A stretch of DNA of 64,000 bases from Glycomyces lechevalierae (GTDB lineage: Bacteria > Actinomycetota > Actinomycetes > Mycobacteriales > Micromonosporaceae): contig NZ_JAPZVQ010000002.1 of the NCBI RefSeq assembly GCF_027622945.1, positions 226,375-290,374 of the forward strand, in the 5' to 3' direction. The stretch's first letter is position 1, and each line of letters opens with the position of its first letter. Of the stretch, positions 1 through 6,523 are shown piece by piece. Below the pieces are notes generated by a model. That model was given only the letters and a program-made list of their open reading frames with translations, had not been told where the DNA came from and searched no databases. The translations under genes were made by a program, and so were the position numbers.

Positions 1-257
1 ACGGTATCCCTATGGGGCGCAACGAGACTCAGCGGTGACACCGGCCGCGCCGGGCGGTGAGGGTAGCGGCTGCGAGAGCGGCGATGGTAGCGCCTGGGGT
101 ATGTCGAGACCGGCGTCGGTGCACTACAGTCGCTCTTTAGTGCGCCAAGCCACACTCCCGAGCGAACCCGTATTGGAATGATCGAGCACCCCGCCACCAG
201 CGCCTCCGCCGCATCCGATGCGGTTGTGCGCCTTCAGGTCCCGCGAAGGGCACGACC

Positions 258-824
258 GTGATCGCCGCCTGCGTCTCGGCCGCGCTCACGGCGCTCGTGT
301 CGGCGTTCTTCCCGATCACGCCCGTCGAGCCGTACCTGGTGGCGCTGGCCGCCGCCACGGACTACAGCCCGATCGCCCTCGGCATCGCGGCCGCCGTGGG
401 CCAGACGATCGGCAAGACGACGCTCTTCCTCGGCGTGCGCGGGGCGCTGCATTCGGAACGCCTGCGCGGCTGGGTGGACGCCGCCGAACGCCGCCGCGAG
501 GACCGGCGGGCCGCCCGCTGCGAAAGGGCCGCAACCGCTCCCCCGAGCGGCGCGGCGGCCACCGCGGTGCGCGAACGCATCCGCACGCCGATCGCGGCCC
601 TGGTGGCGCTCGGCCGCAGGCTCCTCGCCCTCCTGGACCGGCCCTCCCTGGCCGCGCCGATCCTCCTTCTCAGCGCCACAACAGGTTTCCCGCCCCTGAT
701 GGCGACGAGCATCTGCGCGGCGGGCACGCGCATCAACCTCCCGCTGTTCGTCGCCGCCTGCCTGATCGGCCGCTCGATCCGCTTCATCGCCATCGCCTAC
801 GCCCCGCACCTGGTCCTGGGCTGA
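258..824 (+). CDS. VTT/DedA-like small membrane protein
   Basis: A 188-residue protein read from a GTG start. The N-terminal 60 residues carry the pattern of the VTT (DedA/SNARE-associated) fold: a hydrophobic helix, a break with F-P-x-T-P-x-E, then a Gly/Ala-rich helix ending in G-Q-T-I-G-K. The middle (about residues 70-115) is charged and Arg-rich and probably cytoplasmic, and the C-terminal 70 residues are hydrophobic again. Family members are integral membrane proteins linked to lipid scrambling or membrane homeostasis. The full DedA length is about 200 residues, so this is near complete. No ribosome site is clear. The exact role is unknown; the family call is by motif only. Confidence 0.6.
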   Translation: MIAACVSAALTALVSAFFPITPVEPYLVALAAATDYSPIALGIAAAVGQTIGKTTLFLGVRGALHSERLRGWVDAAERRREDRRAARCERAATAPPSGAAATAVRERIRTPIAALVALGRRLLALLDRPSLAAPILLLSATTGFPPLMATSICAAGTRINLPLFVAACLIGRSIRFIAIAYAPHLVLG

Positions 825-1006
825 GCGCCTCCGAACCCGAAGCGGCCCGCCGGAGTCGAACGCAATGTCGTTCGTGCTCCGCTGAGCCGTTTCGCGGTGC
901 GGCCCGCGAAAGTGACGACTCCGAAGCGCAACCACTCCAACACGAAACGCGTGTGTCTGGTACCGGCAGCCCTTCCCCGTCCAATTCCGCAGGTGAAAGC
1001 GAACGC

Positions 1007-1807
1007 ATGTACCCACCCCAACAGCCCGCGCCCGTGCCTCCCCCCGCCAAGAAGTCAGTATGGGGACGCTGGTGGATGATCGTCATCTACGTCGTCGTCG
1101 GTCTCCTTTTCCTCTCCTGCCTCGCAGGCCTCCTTGGCGGCGACCCCGACGAACCCGGTGCCGACGAGACGGCCGGCGGTCAGTCCGACGAGGCGGTAAG
1201 CGATCAGGAAGCAACGTCAGCAGGCGACGACCAGGAAGCCGACGAGAGCGAACCCGACTACTTCGCCGAGACCTACCCCGTGTTCGAGCCCGTCGAGCAC
1301 TCCGGCGACGGCGACAGCGTCATCGACCTGCCCGAAGGCGTCGACCAGGCCATGGTCACCGCCGTTTACGAAGGGAGCGGGAACTTCTCGATCTCGGCGC
1401 TCGACGAGAACAACCAGTCCACTGCGGACTTGCTCGTCAACACCATCGGCTCGTACGAAGGCGTGACGGCGCTCGGCATGTTCGACATTGCCGGGAAGCC
1501 CGCTCGGCTGGAAGTCACCGCCGACAGCGACTGGACGATCACGATCGCGCCGCTCTCATCAGCACCGGCTCTGCCCGAGTCCGGAAGCGGCGACGGCGTA
1601 TTCCGGTATGAGGGCGACGCGGCGACGTGGAGCGTCACGCACGACGGCGAGTCGAACTTCGCGCTCAGCGTCTACACGGATGCGGACTTTGAAATGCCGC
1701 TGCTGATCAACGAGATCGGAAGCTACGACGGCGAAGCCGCCGTGGTCGCCGGTCCAGGGCTCGTGACGGTCAACGCCGACGGATCCTGGACGATCACCCC
1801 GAAATAG
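1007..1807 (+). CDS. Membrane-anchored extracytoplasmic protein with two repeated beta domains
   Basis: A 266-residue protein. The ATG at 1007 is preceded by AGGTGAAAG at 6-14 nt and follows a non-coding stretch, so the longer in-frame ORF upstream is not used. A short Pro-rich cytosolic tail is followed by one transmembrane helix (about residues 20-43), then an Asp/Glu-rich linker to about residue 85. Two similar domains of about 85 residues follow; each contains an N-F-(S/A)-(I/L)-S-(A/V) strand, an (N)-x-I-G-S-Y-(E/D)-G motif and ends in W-T-I-T. No enzyme motif is visible. Probably a surface-exposed binding or structural domain pair. The product is followed by a strong hairpin terminator. 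Confidence 0.75.
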   Translation: MYPPQQPAPVPPPAKKSVWGRWWMIVIYVVVGLLFLSCLAGLLGGDPDEPGADETAGGQSDEAVSDQEATSAGDDQEADESEPDYFAETYPVFEPVEHSGDGDSVIDLPEGVDQAMVTAVYEGSGNFSISALDENNQSTADLLVNTIGSYEGVTALGMFDIAGKPARLEVTADSDWTITIAPLSSAPALPESGSGDGVFRYEGDAATWSVTHDGESNFALSVYTDADFEMPLLINEIGSYDGEAAVVAGPGLVTVNADGSWTITPK

Positions 1808-1821
1808 CGATGTACATGCAG

Positions 1822-1848
1822 GGGCCCACCCCCATTGGGGGTGGGCCC
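1822..1848. terminator. Hairpin terminator, bidirectional
   Basis: A perfect 12-bp stem (GGGCCCACCCCC pairing with GGGGGTGGGCCC) with a 3-nt loop, 15 nt after the stop of the upstream gene and 73 nt before the end of the convergent gene at 1921. It can serve both strands. Confidence 0.8.
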
Positions 1849-1920
1849 TCCGACGTTGTTCGCGCTCCGAGGTTCGGCATCGAATCACCGGACATCGATC
1901 CAACCGACTCTGCGGGGCCG

Positions 1921-2658
1921 CTAGGCGTGCTCGTCCTCCAAGTAGCGCATGAGGTTCGCGGCGGACTGCTCCAGTTTCTCGTCGCCGGCGATGACGTCGC
2001 GGAGGTCCGCGGGCGCGCAGGGGCGGCGGTCGGCGAGGCGGGCGATGTCGAGGAAGTGCGGGTTGATGCCGGTGCGGCGGTAGGCGGCCAGCTTGTGGTG
2101 GCCGTCGATGAGGAAGGAGGCGCAGTCCTGCTCGTCGCCGGGCGGTTCGGAGCGGAGGATGACCGCGAGCGGGCGGTCGCCGTCCTCGATGGCGTTCACG
2201 TACCCGTCGAGCGTCGCCTCGTCGCGGGGCGGCCAGGAGTCGGTGGGGATGACGGCGGTGCCCTCGGTGCCGATGGGCTCGTACGGGTACCACCAGGCGG
2301 TGCCGTTCTCGCCGAACGGTTCGATGTGGACGTTCGCGTCGCGCCAGATGCGCACGCCGTAGTGCCCGGGCTGCAGGAGCCCGAGGATCGGGCGCGCGAG
2401 CTCGACCGGGTCGGTGTCGCGGGTGGCGTGGCGCAGGCGCCCGCGCATGTCCCGCAGCGAGGTGCGGGACTCGGGGTCGCGGGTGCGGATCGCGAAGCGG
2501 TCGATGGAACCGGACCCCGTGTACCCCTCGACGATGAGCGGTCTCCAGCCGACGCGGAGCGCGCTCGCCCCGTCGTGGCCGCCGAGCGAGATCGTGCCGT
2601 CCCCGTCGCGCACTTCGAGCACCCGGTATCCGAGGGACTCGGCCAATCGCGTGATCAT
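1921..2658 (-). CDS. Hypothetical protein with a ParB/sulfiredoxin-like motif
   Basis: A 245-residue soluble protein with GC-rich codon use and no signal peptide. Near residues 185-200 it has I-D-G-H-H-K-L-A-A-Y-R, which resembles the (D/N)-G-x-H-R-x-x-A motif of ParB-like nuclease or sulfiredoxin-fold domains, with His replacing Arg. The remainder (Trp/Tyr-rich segment around residues 120-140) matches nothing I recognise. A GAGG-like ribosome site lies upstream of the ATG. I cannot assign a function; a nucleotide-binding fold is a weak inference. Confidence 0.6.
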   Translation of the reverse strand: MITRLAESLGYRVLEVRDGDGTISLGGHDGASALRVGWRPLIVEGYTGSGSIDRFAIRTRDPESRTSLRDMRGRLRHATRDTDPVELARPILGLLQPGHYGVRIWRDANVHIEPFGENGTAWWYPYEPIGTEGTAVIPTDSWPPRDEATLDGYVNAIEDGDRPLAVILRSEPPGDEQDCASFLIDGHHKLAAYRRTGINPHFLDIARLADRRPCAPADLRDVIAGDEKLEQSAANLMRYLEDEHA

Positions 2659-2912
2659 CTGCTCCTCCGTCCGTCAGCCGCTCACCCGCGGCGCTCGCAC
2701 GTCGCCGCTCCGCCGCCGCGAACCCGTCATTTCGGGCGGCCCAAGGCACCCGTCCACCCTAGTACCCCATGGCTACGGGCGCGAACATCGCTGCGGAGGG
2801 CTTCGCCTTCCCGCACGCGCGCATAGCGGCCGCGATTGCGGGGTACCCCGTTCGACGCCGAATCCAACTAGCATGAGCAGGACATCCCCTCATTGCCCCC
2901 GGAGGGCACCTC

Positions 2913-3404
2913 ATGACGGTCCCGCCCCACCCCCACCCGTATCCGCCGCCCGGCTACCCCTACGGGCCACCGCCGCCGCCGCGCATGCCCGGTCTCACCA
3001 CGACCGCGATCGTGCTCATGTGGGTGATGGTCACGCTGAGCGTGTTCGGGGCGCTCCTGGCGATCCCGGTGCTCGCGGTCATAGACGGGCCGTTCGGGAC
3101 CCGGGTGACGGTGCTGACGGCCATCACGGCAGGGCAGGGCCTCATCTGGGCGGGCTTCCGCGCCTACTTCGCCGTCAAGGTCGCGCGGCGCAGCAGCTCG
3201 GCCCGGACGATGGCCATCGTCGTCGAAGCCGTGGCGATGGCCTGCCAGCTCGTGCTCACTGTGCTCATCTTCAACGCCACGATGTCGCAGGTCGCGAAGT
3301 CCTCCAGCTACAACATCAGCTTCGACTGCACGGGGCTCGTCCTGCCGGTCCTCGTCATCTGCTTCCTGTCCGCCAACCGGTCGCGCTGGTGGTGCGACCG
3401 CTAG
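2913..3404 (+). CDS. Pro-rich four-helix membrane protein (tandem paralogue 1)
   Basis: A 163-residue protein with a ribosome site GGAGG 13 nt before the ATG. Residues 1-25 are a Pro/Tyr/Gly-rich cytosolic tail. Four hydrophobic segments follow, at about 29-55, 66-88, 100-120 and 135-152. A short R-x-x-F-A-V-K-(V/I)-A-(R/H)-R-S loop sits between helices 2 and 3. The C-terminus ends in W-W-C-D-R. The next gene has the same layout and clear similarity, so the two are a tandem duplication. The function is unknown. Confidence 0.75.
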   Translation: MTVPPHPHPYPPPGYPYGPPPPPRMPGLTTTAIVLMWVMVTLSVFGALLAIPVLAVIDGPFGTRVTVLTAITAGQGLIWAGFRAYFAVKVARRSSSARTMAIVVEAVAMACQLVLTVLIFNATMSQVAKSSSYNISFDCTGLVLPVLVICFLSANRSRWWCDR

Positions 3405-3440
3405 ACCCCTGAAGAACCGCCCTACGTTAGGAGTACGCCC

Positions 3441-3950
3441 ATGAGCTACCCCCCTGCTCCCCCGCCCCCTCCCGGCCCGCCGCTCGGCGCCGTGCCCGAG
3501 AAGATGCCCGGCACCACGAAGGGCGCCGTGGTGCTCCTGTGGATCGTGTTCGGCTTCGGCATCTGCGGCGGCGGCGCACTGGCCTTCGGCTACTCCGTCC
3601 TCGCGTCGCTCGAGGAACAGGGCGACGCGGTGATCCCCGATTCGTACATGCCGATCATGATCGCCTCGATCGTCCAGCTGCTGATCTGGACGGTCCTGCG
3701 CGCGGTGTTCGCGGTGAAGATCGCCCACCGCAGCGCGGGCGCCCGCAAGGGCGCGATCATCCTCGAGTCCGTGGGCGTGCTGCTCAGCATCGTGTCCTGG
3801 CTGATCACCCCGGATATCGAGATGACCGGCGCGAACACGGCGGGCAACACCGCCGGCAGCGTCGTCGGCGCGCTCATCGGCATCGCCCTGGCCGCCACCA
3901 TCATCGGCCTCTTGTCCACTGCGGACTCGAAGCACTGGTGCAGCGAATAG
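3441..3950 (+). CDS. Pro-rich four-helix membrane protein (tandem paralogue 2)
   Basis: A 169-residue paralogue of the gene 36 nt upstream and likely co-transcribed with it. AGGAG precedes the ATG. It keeps the Pro-rich N-terminus, four hydrophobic segments, the R-A-V-F-A-V-K-I-A-H-R-S loop between helices 2 and 3 and a W-C-x-E C-terminus matching W-C-D-R of its neighbour. The function is unknown. Such proteins are common in actinobacterial membranes. Confidence 0.75.
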   Translation: MSYPPAPPPPPGPPLGAVPEKMPGTTKGAVVLLWIVFGFGICGGGALAFGYSVLASLEEQGDAVIPDSYMPIMIASIVQLLIWTVLRAVFAVKIAHRSAGARKGAIILESVGVLLSIVSWLITPDIEMTGANTAGNTAGSVVGALIGIALAATIIGLLSTADSKHWCSE

Positions 3951-3956
3951 GACGGA

Positions 3957-4040
3957 CGCGGGGGGGCCCGGGGGGGGGGGCGGCGGGGGGCCGGGGGGGG
4001 GGTTACCCGGCGGGCCCCCCCCCCTGGGGGCCCCCTGTTG
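3957..4040. other. G/C homopolymer block of doubtful sequence quality
   Basis: Runs of 7 to 11 G followed by runs of C, with almost no A or T, just after the stop of the upstream gene. It resembles the G block at the right end of the window. It may be a real G-rich hairpin, but base-calling error or a gap fill is as likely. No gene is called here. Confidence 0.6.
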
Positions 4041-4050
4041 GCCGGGCCGC

Positions 4051-4085
4051 GCGGCCGCCCTGCGGAGGTTCCGCAGGGCGGCCGC
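4051..4085. terminator. Long perfect hairpin terminator
   Basis: A 16-bp perfect stem starting GCGGCCGCCCTGCGGA with loop GGT, placed between the tandem membrane genes and the next gene. No long T tract follows, as is usual in actinobacteria. Confidence 0.75.
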
Positions 4086-4155
4086 GGCGCGTTTACCGCG
4101 TTGCCGCGAGTGGCGCGCGGGGCCTATGGTGGAGCCCGAAAGTGAGGGTTGCTCC

Positions 4156-4890
4156 GTGACCAAGTTGAACCAGATCATCGCGATCGAGAAGAGCGTCAAG
4201 GCGAAGGCCGCGCGTGCGCTCGGCGACGCCGGGCGCGAGCTCGCCAAGGCGCCGCTGCTGTCCGGCATCTCCCGGACCTACCAGCCGAAGGACGAGGAAG
4301 GCGAGCAGTTGCCGCCCGAGTCGACGAAGGTGCAGCGCCGCGTCGAGGAGCAGCTGCGCGAGGTCTCGGCGGCGATGACGCGCCTGTTCGACGTCACGGC
4401 CACCAAGGACCGCACCAACGCCCTCGCCACCGCAGACATCAAAGTGGACGGTGAAGTGCTCGTCGCGGACGTGCCCGTCACCTACCTCCTGTTCCTGGAG
4501 AAGCAGCTCGCCGAGTTGCAGGCGTTCGTCAAGGGCCTGCCCGTGCTCGACGCCGCCGAGTCGTGGACGTACAACGACGCGTCCGACGCCTTCGCGACCG
4601 ACCCGGTGAAGACCGTGCGCACCAAGAAGATCCCGCGCAACCACGTCAAAGCCGAAGCGACCGAGGAGCACCCGGCGCAGGTCGAGGTCTACTACGAGGA
4701 CATCCCGGTCGGCTACTGGACGACCGTGAAGTTCTCCGGCGCCGCCCCCGCCAAGCGGGTCGCGCAGCTCTCGGAGCGGCTCGAGAAGCTCCAGATCGCC
4801 GTCAAGTTCGCCCGGGAGGAGGCCAACGGAACCGAGGTCGTCGACGAGCAGATCGGCGCCAAGGTCTTCGGCTACCTGCTCGGCGAGTAG
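4156..4890 (+). CDS. Conserved actinobacterial hypothetical protein
   Basis: A 244-residue soluble, charged protein with Lys/Glu-rich helices. The GTG at 4156 is chosen over the upstream ATG at 4126 because GAGGG lies 7-11 nt before it and the segment beginning T-K-L-N-Q looks like the true N-terminus. It has a helical N-terminal half (residues 1-70) and a mixed middle with I-P-R-N-H and Y-Y-E-D-I-P-V-G-Y-W-T-T segments. The helical end matches hypothetical proteins I know from actinobacterial genomes, but no enzyme motif is visible. It directly precedes the permuted tRNA-like region. Confidence 0.75.
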   Translation: MTKLNQIIAIEKSVKAKAARALGDAGRELAKAPLLSGISRTYQPKDEEGEQLPPESTKVQRRVEEQLREVSAAMTRLFDVTATKDRTNALATADIKVDGEVLVADVPVTYLLFLEKQLAELQAFVKGLPVLDAAESWTYNDASDAFATDPVKTVRTKKIPRNHVKAEATEEHPAQVEVYYEDIPVGYWTTVKFSGAAPAKRVAQLSERLEKLQIAVKFAREEANGTEVVDEQIGAKVFGYLLGE

Positions 4891-4900
4891 GCACACAGAC

Positions 4901-4937
4901 CCCCTGTTTTGAGCGACAGGGGTGGCGCGAAAGCGCC
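4901..4937 (+). other. Two adjacent hairpins 5' of the permuted tRNA region
   Basis: First hairpin: CCCCTG (4901-4906) with CAGGGG (4917-4922), a probable terminator for the upstream gene. Second: GGCGC-GAAA-GCGCC (4924-4937), a perfect 5-bp stem with a GNRA tetraloop. The second may be part of the precursor RNA of the tRNA-like element that follows. Confidence 0.5.
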
Positions 4938-4970
4938 GAAACACGCTGAAATTGAAGTTCAGTAGCAGCA

Positions 4971-5048
4971 CAACGCGGTAGAGGTGGGGGTTCGATTCCC
5001 TCCCCCGGCACCAAGTCGGGGTGGCCCAACTGGCAGAGGCAAGCCGCG
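4971..5048 (+). tRNA. Circularly permuted tRNA-like gene A (3' half before 5' half)
   Basis: The 3' half comes first: T-stem GGGGG (4986-4990), loop TTCGATT, CCCTC, acceptor strand CCCCGGC (5003-5009), discriminator A, encoded CCA (5011-5013). One nucleotide later the 5' half begins: GTCGGGG (5015-5021), TG, then a D arm GCCC-AACTGGCAG-AGGC containing GG. The acceptor strands pair 7 of 7 with one G-U. The anticodon stem AGCCG (5042-5046) pairs 4 of 5 with CGGTA (4976-4980). Joining the halves gives 77 nt. Flanks also pair: 4945-4954 with 5068-5077 (9 of 10) and 4959-4963 with 5052-5056. Weak points: position 33 would not be U, the anticodon (CAA if joined as in gene B) is uncertain, and flanking hairpins with TGA and GAG loops exist. 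It may be degenerate. Confidence 0.45.
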
Positions 5049-5112
5049 AAGACTGAGACTCTCGCTCCAACTTCAGCATTCGCCACGCCGCGCGTTTCCG
5101 CGAGCAGTCCCC

Positions 5113-5190
5113 TGGGACATCGATGTTGGGGGTTCGAATCCTCCCCGCCCCACCACACGGGGCGGTAGCTCAATGGCAGAGCACGGTGCT
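5113..5190 (+). tRNA. Circularly permuted tRNA gene B, candidate tRNA-Pro(UGG)
   Basis: The 3' half comes first: CATCG (5118-5122), variable ATGTT, T-stem GGGGG, loop TTCGAAT, CCTCC, acceptor strand CCGCCCC (5145-5151), A, CCA (5153-5155). After a 3-nt linker the 5' half follows: GGGGCGG (5159-5165), TA, D arm GCTC-AATGGCA-GAGC, A, then CGGTG (5184-5188). Acceptor strands pair 7 of 7 Watson-Crick and the anticodon stem CGGTG/CATCG pairs 5 of 5 (one G-U). Joining after CT (5189-5190) to TGGGA (5113-5117) gives loop CTTGGGA: U33, anticodon UGG, G37 as in tRNA-Pro. The total is 75 nt with CCA. No continuous tRNA fits these pieces. The splice point, identity and expression are inferred. Confidence 0.6.
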
Positions 5191-5225
5191 AGCAGCAGAC
5201 TCAACGGCTGCCACGGATCGCAGCG

Positions 5226-5277
5226 GCCACTATGTGGCACATGGCGGCCCGGTGTCGAGGTCAACGACCCGGGCCGC
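5226..5277 (+). terminator. Double hairpin closing the tRNA-like transcription unit
   Basis: Hairpin GCCAC-TAT-GTGGC (5226-5238) is followed by a strong stem GCGGCCCGG (5244-5252) with CCGGGCCGC (5269-5277), extended inside by GTCG/CGAC. The strong stem imitates a tRNA end (it is followed by ACCA) but has no T-loop consensus, so it is called a terminator. Confidence 0.6.
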
Positions 5278-5340
5278 ACCAATCCTCTCCGTGGCGTCCG
5301 CGCGGCATAATGGTCGCCATGAGCGACAACAGAAAGGGCG

Positions 5341-5757
5341 ATGCCGCGTAGGCCGCCCGCGCGAGTACGCGCACAGCAGCGCCGCCACCGCACTCCTGCG
5401 GTGCCCCGGCCCCTCCCCCATATCCCCGGAGCCTCTGCCGCCCTGCAAGGCGCGATCACGCGCCTCGAGAACGACGACCCGCGTTTCAGCCCAGGCGAAG
5501 TCGCCTCGGCATTCCGCGTGTGGCAGTGGGTGGTCAGCGGCCCTGTCCGACGCGCGCGCGACCATGCGACGCACGCCGACTGCGATCTCTGCAATTCCCC
5601 GAGCCGTGAAGTCCTCGAACTGGCGCTGCATCTCCTGCCGCAGCGCTCCGCTCGGGAACTGCGGCGCCTCGTCGCCCCGCTCGACGAACGGTTCCTCCGG
5701 CGCACGCTTCCGAAGCCGCAGCTGACCGAGGGCCCGTGGTGGTGGTTCCGGACTTGA
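5341..5757 (+). CDS. Small conserved Arg-rich hypothetical protein
   Basis: A 138-residue basic protein. The N-terminus is Arg/Pro-rich, the middle has P-R-F-S-P-G-E-V-A-x-A-F-R-V-W-Q-W, and the C-terminus has R-S-A-R-E-L-R-R-L-V-A-P-L-D-E-R-F-L-R-R-T-L-P followed by P-W-W-W, a recurring pattern in short actinobacterial proteins. AAAGGG lies just before the ATG and CATAAT at 5306-5311 could be a -10 box. A 10-codon ORF starting at 5320 overlaps in another frame; the true start could be there if a frameshift is present. The function is unknown. Confidence 0.6.
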   Translation: MPRRPPARVRAQQRRHRTPAVPRPLPHIPGASAALQGAITRLENDDPRFSPGEVASAFRVWQWVVSGPVRRARDHATHADCDLCNSPSREVLELALHLLPQRSARELRRLVAPLDERFLRRTLPKPQLTEGPWWWFRT

Positions 5758-5824
5758 CGAGGCGCGGACCGGGGTCCCGCCGCACTCGATCGCCTCCGGG
5801 CGTACGGCCCGTGGACGCCGAAAG

Positions 5825-5861
5825 GCGGCGCCGGCAGCGGGAATGGCGCTGCCGGCGTCGC
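5825..5861. terminator. Hairpin terminator between convergent genes
   Basis: A 15-bp stem centred on GCCGGCAGCG/CGCTGCCGGC with a 7-nt loop, followed by CTTTCT. It lies between the ends of the genes at 5757 (+) and 5889 (-). Confidence 0.8.
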
Positions 5862-5888
5862 TTTCTCCGGGGAGGAGCGGGCAAGGTC

Positions 5889-6341
5889 CTAGGTGTCGGT
5901 GCCTTCTTCAGTGGTGGCCTCCTGCTGGCCGGGCGGCGTGCCGCCGGGCATCCCGCCGCCTCCCTGCGGGAGCTGGTCGGCACAGGCCCCGGTGGCCGCC
6001 GCCCAGGCGTCCGCGTCCACGCCGTCGGGAGCGGCCATCGTGCCGGGTCCCATTGCGCCGGAAGGCATGTCACCCGTGGGCATCCCGCCGTCGGTCGGCA
6101 TCTCCCCCGTAGGCAGCTCACCGGTGGGCATCTCGCCCGGCGCACTGCCGAACGGCGTCCAGTCCTCCGGCAGCTCGACACCCTGCTCCGCGAGACAAGC
6201 CGTGTAAGCCGCGAGCGGGTCCTCCGCAGCGGTCGTCTCGTCGTCGGTCGACGCCGTGTCCTCGCCGCAGGCGGCCAGCGCCAAAGCGGCCAGGGCCGCG
6301 ACCGTGCCGGCCCGGGCGGCCTGGAAAACCATCGATCTCAT
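5889..6341 (-). CDS. Small secreted lipoprotein with Met-Pro-Thr-Gly repeats
   Basis: A 150-residue lipoprotein. The ATG at 6341 gives a normal lipoprotein signal peptide: basic start, Ala-rich helix, then lipobox L-A-A-C at about residues 23-26. The upstream extension of the ORF is Gly/Pro shadow sequence and is not used. The mature part has two conserved-looking helical blocks, each with one Cys (Y-T-A-C-L-A and A-T-G-A-C-A-D). These flank a low-complexity spacer of (E/D)-M-P-T-G repeats. The two Cys may form a disulfide outside the membrane. The function is unknown. It is divergent from the sensor-domain gene, with a palindrome between them. Confidence 0.75.
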   Translation of the reverse strand: MRSMVFQAARAGTVAALAALALAACGEDTASTDDETTAAEDPLAAYTACLAEQGVELPEDWTPFGSAPGEMPTGELPTGEMPTDGGMPTGDMPSGAMGPGTMAAPDGVDADAWAAATGACADQLPQGGGGMPGGTPPGQQEATTEEGTDT

Positions 6342-6445
6342 AGCGAGCGAGCGTCCCCGGCCGACCTCGGCGGCACTTCGGAAACACCTCAGAACGGCCT
6401 CAACGCCGCCTCCCGCGCCGCCCGGCCCGGGCAGGCCCGACAACC

Positions 6446-6467
6446 CGGGTAGGGCTGTCCCTACCCG
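6446..6467. promoter_or_regulatory. 9-bp inverted repeat operator candidate
   Basis: CGGGTAGGG (6446-6454), CTGT, CCCTACCCG (6459-6467): a perfect inverted repeat in the divergent intergenic region, 56 nt before the start of the sensor-domain gene. It is likely the operator of a transcription factor encoded elsewhere. Confidence 0.6.
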
Positions 6468-6523
6468 TGAAATGCCTGCTCGCCGGGTCGTTCCCGAGCC
6501 CCGATCGGACGAACATTGAGGGC

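Noticed and set aside
5015..5155. One long continuous tRNA with a large insertion (GGGGTGG pairing with CCGCCCC)
   Set aside because: The acceptor pairing exists (one G-U), but then the D arm falls out of register; using GTCGGGG puts the D arm in place and pairs with the preceding 3' half.
4802..5173. Peptides such as G-G-E-D-S-N-P and G-E-G-I-E-P-P on the minus strand
   Set aside because: These are classic false translations of antisense tRNA T-arms. They confirm tRNA sequence, not a protein gene.
4940..5220. Group I intron in permuted intron-exon form
   Set aside because: The flanks between the tRNA halves (about 60-80 nt) are too short for a group I core and no P7-like pairing was seen.
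5159..5281. A third tRNA ending in GGGCCGCACCA
   Set aside because: The acceptor strand GGGCCGC cannot pair with GGGGCGG and there is no T-loop; the sequence is better explained as a 9-bp (plus 4) hairpin terminator. The GGGGCGG start pairs instead with the 3' half before it.
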